A program made the position numbers and the translations under genes. 64,000 nucleotides of DNA, from the NCBI RefSeq assembly GCF_040256395.1, contig NZ_CP158299.1, positions 464,001-528,000 of the forward strand, given 5' to 3'. The DNA is from Deinococcus sonorensis KR-87. GTDB lineage: Bacteria > Deinococcota > Deinococci > Deinococcales > Deinococcaceae. Each line of letters begins with the position of its first letter. Within the stretch, counting starts at the first letter, position 1. The notes beneath the pieces were generated by a model. The model did not search any database. It saw nothing but the letters and a program-made list of their open reading frames with translations, and had not been told where the DNA came from. Of the stretch, positions 59,403-64,000 are shown in pieces.

Positions 59403-59609
59403 GCTTCAAGATACGCTGCCCCCTCGCAGGTTCGCGGTGAAGCAGGCAACGCAATGTCACCAGGATGCTGGATGGAGGACGCGTGAGGAGACCCGGCTCG
59501 AGAGGATGACTCGGTGCCGAACCCGGTTCAGCAGCTGCGGGCCGGGGACGTCCAGGACCGCAAGCCAGCCTGGAGGCCTGCGCCCGGTACAGCTGCCGAC
59601 GAGGCTCGC

Positions 59610-59638
59610 TTGACACCCCAAGAACATGTAGTCATACT
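59610..59638 (+). promoter_or_regulatory. promoter of the Rrf2 gene
   Basis: TTGACA (59610-59615) and CATACT (59633-59638) are separated by exactly 17 bases. The operator half-site AACATGTA lies in the spacer. Confidence 0.65.
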
Positions 59639-59645
59639 GATTACA
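59623..59645. promoter_or_regulatory. Rrf2 operator, copy 1 (imperfect)
   Basis: AACATGTA, 11 bases, then TACAAGCG. The left arm is identical to that of the perfect copy at 60096-60122 and the right arm matches at its first four bases. It overlaps the -10 box of the regulator's own promoter. Confidence 0.55.
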
Positions 59646-59666
59646 AGCGGAAGGGAGGCCGCACCC

Positions 59667-60083
59667 GTGAGAAGCCAATACGCCGTCGCCATCCACATCC
59701 TGTCCATGATCGCGCTGAATCCCCAACGAACCTTCAGTTCGGAGGACCTCGCGAGCAGTGTGGGCACGCATGCGGTCGTGATCCGCAGCATTGTCAAGCT
59801 GCTGCGCGCCGCCGGCCTGGTGGAGACGCACCAGGGCGTCGCTGGCATCCACCTCACGCACAAGCCGGAAGAGCTCACGCTGCTCCAGGTGTACCGCGCG
59901 GTCGATGCGCCGGAATCGGTGTTCAGGCTGCACGAGCGGCCCAACCCCCAGTGCTCGGTCGGTGGGAACATTCTGGACACGTTGGGATCCGTCTTCGGCG
60001 GGGCGCAAGAGGTGTTGGATGATTACCTGGCGAAGGTCACCCTTGCAGACGTGATGTCGGATCTCGCTCGACGTATCGGCTGA
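59667..60083 (+). CDS. Rrf2 family transcriptional regulator
   Basis: AAGGGAGG at 59651-59658 fixes the GTG start giving VRSQYAVAIHILSMIAL (138 aa). The winged helix is RTFSSEDLASSVGTHAVVIRSIVKLLRAAGLV. The central helix holds a single Cys in NPQCSVGGNI; the three-cysteine iron-sulphur cluster of IscR/NsrR is absent, so it is a YwnA-type member sensing by another route. Operator-like inverted repeats lie in its own promoter and before the SDR gene, implying autoregulation and SDR control. Confidence 0.9.
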   Translation: MRSQYAVAIHILSMIALNPQRTFSSEDLASSVGTHAVVIRSIVKLLRAAGLVETHQGVAGIHLTHKPEELTLLQVYRAVDAPESVFRLHERPNPQCSVGGNILDTLGSVFGGAQEVLDDYLAKVTLADVMSDLARRIG

Positions 60084-60095
60084 TTTTTTTTACGT

Positions 60096-60122
60096 AACAT
60101 GTAGTTATATCGGTTACATGTT
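60096..60122. promoter_or_regulatory. Rrf2 operator, copy 2 (perfect)
   Basis: AACATGTA and TACATGTT are perfect 8-bp arms around 11 bases. The left arm and much of the spacer (GT.ATA) repeat the sequence upstream of the Rrf2 gene. It lies between the Rrf2 gene and the SDR gene. Confidence 0.7.
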
Positions 60123-60354
60123 CTCCGTCTGTAGTCGTACCCGCTGGATGATCCGGTCTGCCGTCCAGCCGAAGTGAACGAGACCCCGTTACTGAACGGT
60201 CCCCTCGCCGTCCCCCAGGTCAACATCGATGACCTCACCCCTGACGGACTGAGGCGACGCCCATCACCGGTGGCCCCCCATCCAGGAGCACGGACCACCC
60301 GTGCTTCCAGGTGCGGCCATCCCCACCCCCAGCAGGAACAACAGGAGACACACG

Positions 60355-61167
60355 ATGAATATTGACCTCACGGGCCGGAAGGCCATCGTCACGGGATCAA
60401 CCGCCGGCATCGGCCGGGCCACCGCCGAAGGGCTGGCACGGGCTGGCGCGTCCGTCGTCATCAACGGGCGCAGCGCCGAACGGGTCAACGCGGTGGTGCA
60501 AGAGATGCAGCTGGCCTTTCCCGGACGTGACATCAGCGGCGTGGTCGCCAACCTCACGACCGCCGAGGGCGCTGAAGCGCTCTTCGCGCAGGCGCCAGAC
60601 GCGGACATCCTCGTCAACAACGTGGGCAACGCGTACATGCGGGACTACCAGGGCATCGAGGACATCGCCAGGATTCCTGACGAGGACTGGCTCAGCCTGT
60701 TTCAGCTCAACGTGATGAGCGGCGTGCGCGCCTCCCGCCACTACCTGCCGCGGATGGTCGCCCGAGGCTGGGGCCGGGTGGTGTTCGTCAGCAGCGAATC
60801 CGCGGTCAATATTCCCAAGGAGCTGCTCGACTATGGCGTGACCAAGACCGCGCAGCTAGCCGTTTCACGGGGCCTCGCCGAGGCGGTGGCGGGCAGCGGG
60901 GTCACCGTCAACGCGGTGCTGCCCGGCCCGACGAGGTCCGAGGCGCTGGGCAGCTTGATGGCGCAGCAGGCCGAAGCGCAGGGGACCACGCAGGAGGAAG
61001 CCGAGCAGGCCTTCCTCAAGGCGCTTCGCCCGACCAGCCTGATTCAGCGGTTCGCGACGCCAGACGAGATCGCCAACATGATCGTGTACGTCAGTTCGGA
61101 CCAGGCCTCGGCCACCACCGGCGCGGCGCTCCGCGTGGACGGCGGCGTCGTGCGCTACGTCGCCTGA
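60355..61167 (+). CDS. SDR family oxidoreductase
   Basis: AGGAG at 60343-60347 supports the ATG giving MNIDLTGRKAIVTGSTAGIG. The 270-aa protein has the cofactor motif TGSTAGIG (about 14-21), NNVGNAY, and catalytic Tyr160/Lys164 in LLDYGVTKTAQ with Ser upstream in VFVSSESAV. Arg after the first strand region (NGRSAERV) favours NADP(H). The C-terminus ATTGAALRVDGGVVRYVA is typical. The Rrf2 operator just upstream suggests induction by electrophiles or thiol stress. Substrate unknown. Confidence 0.93.
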   Translation: MNIDLTGRKAIVTGSTAGIGRATAEGLARAGASVVINGRSAERVNAVVQEMQLAFPGRDISGVVANLTTAEGAEALFAQAPDADILVNNVGNAYMRDYQGIEDIARIPDEDWLSLFQLNVMSGVRASRHYLPRMVARGWGRVVFVSSESAVNIPKELLDYGVTKTAQLAVSRGLAEAVAGSGVTVNAVLPGPTRSEALGSLMAQQAEAQGTTQEEAEQAFLKALRPTSLIQRFATPDEIANMIVYVSSDQASATTGAALRVDGGVVRYVA

Positions 61168-61545
61168 TCGAGCGCCATGCCCCCGCTGCAGGCCCTGCAC
61201 CTCAGAGCGGCACCTGTGCTCTCAACTCGGTGACGTGGGGGCGGCGTCCTGCCGCCCCTTTCCCCAGCGGACACGTCGCGATTGTTCCGCGGTGGCCAGG
61301 ACACCAGGGAGTCTGAAACGCATCCCAGACGGCATCCAGACCCCAACGTACAGCCTGATCCAGCTGCCGCCCGTCTTGGCCTAAGTCCTGAGGAGACGAC
61401 CTCCTCGAACTGGGGTTCCCGTCCACCTGCGCGGGGTCGCGCTGAGGCGCAAGGGAACCACGAGGGCCTGCCGCCTGTCGGAAATCACGGTCTTGACCGC
61501 CCCTTCCCCATGAGTTTTGGCCGTGTCTGGACCGGGCCGGTGGCT
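61168..61545. other. intergenic region with SDR terminator
   Basis: About 380 bases. Besides the terminator at 61238-61263 I see no gene or RNA; several frames cross it in both directions without support. Confidence 0.5.
61238..61263 (+). terminator. intrinsic terminator after the SDR gene
   Basis: GGGGCGGC and GCCGCCCC form a perfect 8-bp stem with a 5-base loop followed by TTTCC. Confidence 0.7.
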
Positions 61546-61551
61546 TACAGT
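61546..61551 (+). promoter_or_regulatory. -10 element of the leaderless methionine aminopeptidase gene
   Basis: TACAGT ends 5 bases before the ATG at 61557; no ribosome-binding site with useful spacing precedes it. Confidence 0.45.
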
Positions 61552-61556
61552 AGGGC

Positions 61557-62300
61557 ATGACCATCAACACCGAAACCGACCTGCAGGGCATGCAGCGCGC
61601 AGGCCGGGTCGTGGCCGAGACGCTCCGCACCCTGAAAGCGGCCATCCGTCCGGGCGTGACGCCCGCCGAGCTCGATGCCCTCGCCGGAACGGTCTTCAAG
61701 CACCACGGAGCCCGGTCCGCACCGCGCATGACCTACGACGCCCCCGTCAATGTCTTCATCAGCGTGAACGACGACATCGTCCACGGGCTGCCCACCGCCC
61801 GGCCACTGGCGGCCGGCGACGTGGTGAGCATCGACGTCACGCCGTTCGTGGACGGGTACATCGCCGACGCCGCGGTGACGGTGGCGGTTCCCCCGGCCTC
61901 CCCGGTGGTGATGCGGTTGATCGAGTGCACCGAGGCGGCGTTCCAGGCGGGGATGACGGCGGCCACGGCCGGCCAGCCGGTCCATGCGATCGGCCGGGCC
62001 GTTGAGCAGGAGGTGCGGCGCCGCGGCTTCACGGTGCTGCGGGAACTCTTCGGGCACGGGGTCGGCCGGGCCATTCACGAGGAGCCGAACGTGCCGAACT
62101 ACTTCCGGCCAGAGGACCGGAAGCGGCTGCACGAGGGCCTGGTGATCGCGGTCGAACCGATGGTCTCCACCGGGCGCTCACCTCGGGTGAGGACGCGGCG
62201 GGACGGCTGGACGCTGAGCACCACCGATGGGGGCCTGGCGGCCCATTTCGAGCATACCGTCATGATCACCAGGGAAAAACCGCTGATCCTGACGGCCTGA
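61557..62300 (+). CDS. map: methionine aminopeptidase, type I
   Basis: The 247-aa protein carries all five metal ligands of type I enzymes: Asp93 (SIDVTPF), Asp104 (IADAAV), His167 (GHGVG), Glu200 (VEPMV) and Glu232 (FEHTVM), offset by 3-4 from the E. coli numbering. It removes the initiator Met from nascent proteins. The loop [20 protein letters not shown] region is intact. It is a single gene outside the usual ribosomal-protein context, so it may be a second map copy. A terminator follows. Confidence 0.93.
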   Translation: MTINTETDLQGMQRAGRVVAETLRTLKAAIRPGVTPAELDALAGTVFKHHGARSAPRMTYDAPVNVFISVNDDIVHGLPTARPLAAGDVVSIDVTPFVDGYIADAAVTVAVPPASPVVMRLIECTEAAFQAGMTAATAGQPVHAIGRAVEQEVRRRGFTVLRELFGHGVGRAIHEEPNVPNYFRPEDRKRLHEGLVIAVEPMVSTGRSPRVRTRRDGWTLSTTDGGLAAHFEHTVMITREKPLILTA

Positions 62301-62358
62301 ACGCTCAACGCCGAGGCAGACCCGTCAGGTGCCCCACGGCTGGAGCACTTCGGGGAGC

Positions 62359-62395
62359 GAGCCGGTGCCACTCGAGTGGCACCGGCTCGTCGTTC
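62359..62395. terminator. terminator after map
   Basis: A 30-base perfect palindrome, GAGCCGGTGCCACTC and its complement, followed by GTCGTTC. Confidence 0.7.
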
Positions 62396-62687
62396 CTCCC
62401 GTTCACGTCCGTGACGTCACAGGCAGAACGCACCATGAACGGCCCTCGGCATCCACCCCAGGCGCGACCGAGTCCCTTTGTCTTTCGTGGCTGGGCAGGA
62501 GCCGGTGAGGACTGACTCAGTGGGTGGGGCCGGGTGGGGTGTGGACTCGGCTACGCCCCGGACCCTCCGCAGGGCGCACGTTCTTTCCTCGGTGTCCTCC
62601 GCAGACTGCCGAAAGGACACCCACAGGAGCGGTGCGTCCTTGTCAAAGGCGCTGCCGGTCAGCTTCACTCTGCTCTGAGTGTAATAG
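62396..62687. other. intergenic region without a recognised gene
   Basis: About 290 bases between the map terminator and the peptidase E promoter. A reverse frame of 116 codons covers it but has no ribosome-binding site or known motif. Nothing else seen. Confidence 0.45.
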
Positions 62688-62716
62688 TTGCACCACTTAC
62701 GTTCAGGGACTATTCT
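62688..62716 (+). promoter_or_regulatory. promoter of the peptidase E gene
   Basis: TTGCAC (62688-62693) and TATTCT (62711-62716) with a 17-base spacer, 62 bases before the start codon. Confidence 0.6.
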
Positions 62717-62778
62717 GCTCTGGAACCCCACACTCGCCGGCAGGAGCCTGTGCAGCTCCATCCGCAAGGAGAAGCCCC

Positions 62779-63450
62779 ATGAACCTTCTGCTCACCTCTG
62801 CTGGAATCAAGAACCCGACGATCCACGACGCGCTGGTGGAGCTCCTGGGCAAGCCGATCCGGGACGCCAACGCCCTGTGTATCCCCACCGCGGGGTACGG
62901 ACATCCCCAGACCAATCCCAGCCACGCCTGGCGCTTTATCAGTGGCCAGGAACCCCGGTGCCCGATGACCGAACTGGGATGGAACTCCGTGGGCGTCCTC
63001 GAGCTCACGGCGCTGCCCAGCATCGATCGGGCGCGCTGGGTGCCCTGGGTCCAGCAGACCGACGTCCTGCTGGTGAACGGCGGCGACGCCATGTACCTGC
63101 ACCACTGGATACGAGAATCGGGGTTGGCGGAGCTCTTCCCGTCGCTGCGCGAGACCGTCTGGGTGGGCCTGAGCGCAGGGAGCATGGTGATGACGCCCCG
63201 CATCGGCGAGGACTTCGTGAATTGGACGCCGCCTAGCGGGAGCGATGAAACGCTGGGCCTGGTCGATTTCTCGATCTTCCCGCATCTGGACCACCCGGAT
63301 CTGCCGTGGAACACCCTGCACAACGCAGAACGCTGGGCCGCCGGGCTCTCGGGGCCGGCGTACGCGATCGACGATGAGACGGCCATCAAAGTGACGGATG
63401 GGAAGGTCGAGGTGGTGTCCGAAGGCCACTGGAAACTCCTGCGGTCCTGA
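62779..63450 (+). CDS. pepE: peptidase E (aspartyl dipeptidase, family S51)
   Basis: AAGGAGAAG precedes the ATG giving MNLLLTSAGIKNPTIHDAL (223 aa). Nucleophile Ser132 lies in VGLSAGSMVM; the His is probably in FSIFPHLDHPD, and the strand DVLLVNGGDAMYL is characteristic. The family cleaves Asp-X dipeptides, or cyanophycin dipeptides in related members. Promoter and ribosome-binding site are good. The gene is single; the next is a LacI regulator. Assignment to peptidase E rather than cyanophycinase rests on length. Confidence 0.88.
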   Translation: MNLLLTSAGIKNPTIHDALVELLGKPIRDANALCIPTAGYGHPQTNPSHAWRFISGQEPRCPMTELGWNSVGVLELTALPSIDRARWVPWVQQTDVLLVNGGDAMYLHHWIRESGLAELFPSLRETVWVGLSAGSMVMTPRIGEDFVNWTPPSGSDETLGLVDFSIFPHLDHPDLPWNTLHNAERWAAGLSGPAYAIDDETAIKVTDGKVEVVSEGHWKLLRS

Positions 63451-63711
63451 TGCCTGGCGCTGCCGGGTGAGTGGGGCGGTTCGCCCTGTCCGCCGGTGAT
63501 GCTGTTCCGAAGGCTGATGCCTTCACACGGCCGGGCGTCCTGCCCTCACACAGCGCACCGGTACCGTGATCGTCCGCCGGAGCCCGTCCCTTCAGCCCCG
63601 GCTCGCTTGACAGCACCGGGTGGGTCCGGCATGATGAACCAACACAAGGCAAACGTTGTCCCATCGTCTGAATGGGAAAGGATTGATGTCTCCGTCAAGG
63701 GGGTGAAATCA

Positions 63712-64000
63712 ATGTCGCGGGCCCGGACGCCGGTCAAGCCGGCCACCATCAAGGACGTTGCGCGCGTGGCTGGGGTGTCGTTTTCTACCGTGTCGCGCGT
63801 CGTCAACAACTCGAAGCCGGTGGACGAACCCACCCGCCTGCGGGTGATGCAGGCGATCGAGGAACTGCGGTACGTGCCGAACACCCTCGCCCGCGGCCTT
63901 CAGACCCGGCAATCCCGCTGTCTGGGGGTGATGCTGCCGGAGATCGGCAGTTCCGGCGCCGCGCAGATCCTGGAGGGCGCCGAATCCTACGCCCGCGAGG
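63712..64000 (+). CDS. LacI family regulator (3' partial)
   Basis: AAGGGGGTGA precedes the ATG. The 96 visible residues start MSRARTPVKPATIKDVARVA and contain the LacI headpiece: TIKDVARVAGVSFSTVSRVVN helix-turn-helix type, then hinge helix LRYVPNTLARGLQTRQS and the start of the ligand-binding core CLGVMLPEIGSSGAAQILEGAE. It runs off the right edge. LacI proteins control sugar genes, which probably follow outside the window. The gene is not interrupted as far as seen. Confidence 0.93.
   Translation, partial: MSRARTPVKPATIKDVARVAGVSFSTVSRVVNNSKPVDEPTRLRVMQAIEELRYVPNTLARGLQTRQSRCLGVMLPEIGSSGAAQILEGAESYARE

Noticed and set aside
62417..62767. 116-codon reverse frame before peptidase E
   Set aside because: Overlaps the peptidase E promoter and has no ribosome-binding site.

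Overview
The window is GC-rich, gene-dense bacterial DNA that most resembles the genus Deinococcus. This is inference from gene content and signals, not from a search. Support: several genes have a TANNNT -10 box ending 5-6 nt before the start codon (leaderless transcripts, common in Deinococcus); a HAIR-like HspR operator overlaps the hsp20 promoter; a short secreted protein ends in a WG..G..G-type sorting tail; and there are many secreted proteins and large orphan histidine kinases. A second-copy-type DnaB module and the mixture of accessory genes suit a megaplasmid or accessory chromosome region, but this is not proven. No rRNA, tRNA, CRISPR array or intact insertion sequence was seen.

Layout. 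2-1804: end of a WbpM/FlaA1-type sugar-nucleotide dehydratase, cut by the window edge. 2093-2377: a pseudogene that joins a HAMP repeat to the tail of a histidine kinase; it is a deletion relic of a paralogue of the kinase pair at 20-26.7 kb. 2400-8677: an alpha/beta-hydrolase (lipase-like), a TPR-CHAT protease, a divergent CHASE2 membrane sensor and a FecR-like secreted protein. This is the best candidate in the window for a poorly described system. 8.8-10.9 kb: GNAT acetyltransferase divergent from a MocR regulator across a long dyad. 11.2-19.8 kb: BTAD/ATPase/TPR regulator with a convergent operon of three secreted proteins, a small BTAD-neighbour-type protein and a lipoprotein; two of the secreted-protein genes share an upstream motif. 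20-26.7 kb: two-gene kinase operon, one member carrying a tandem array of 276-bp HAMP repeats.

27-41 kb: WG..G..G-tail protein; ArsR-like regulator divergent from a sugar ABC transporter plus GH2 glycosidase operon; secreted copper-amine-oxidase-N-like protein; a pair of unknown genes; hsp20 under a HAIR-like operator; an FMN alpha-hydroxyacid oxidase; and a second, secreted GH2 enzyme. The likely logic is extracellular glycoside cleavage, uptake and cytoplasmic cleavage.

41-64 kb: FCP1-like HAD phosphatase, alpha/beta-hydrolases, a PAS/GAF kinase, a TetR - PEP-mutase-like - hydrolase operon with a perfect palindromic operator, a DmpA-type aminopeptidase, an XRE / winged-helix / DnaB replication module, a nucleotidyltransferase, an LCP protein, a multi-GAF kinase, an Rrf2 regulator with matching operators before itself and an SDR, methionine aminopeptidase, peptidase E and the start of a LacI regulator. 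Four histidine kinases are present with no separate response-regulator gene.
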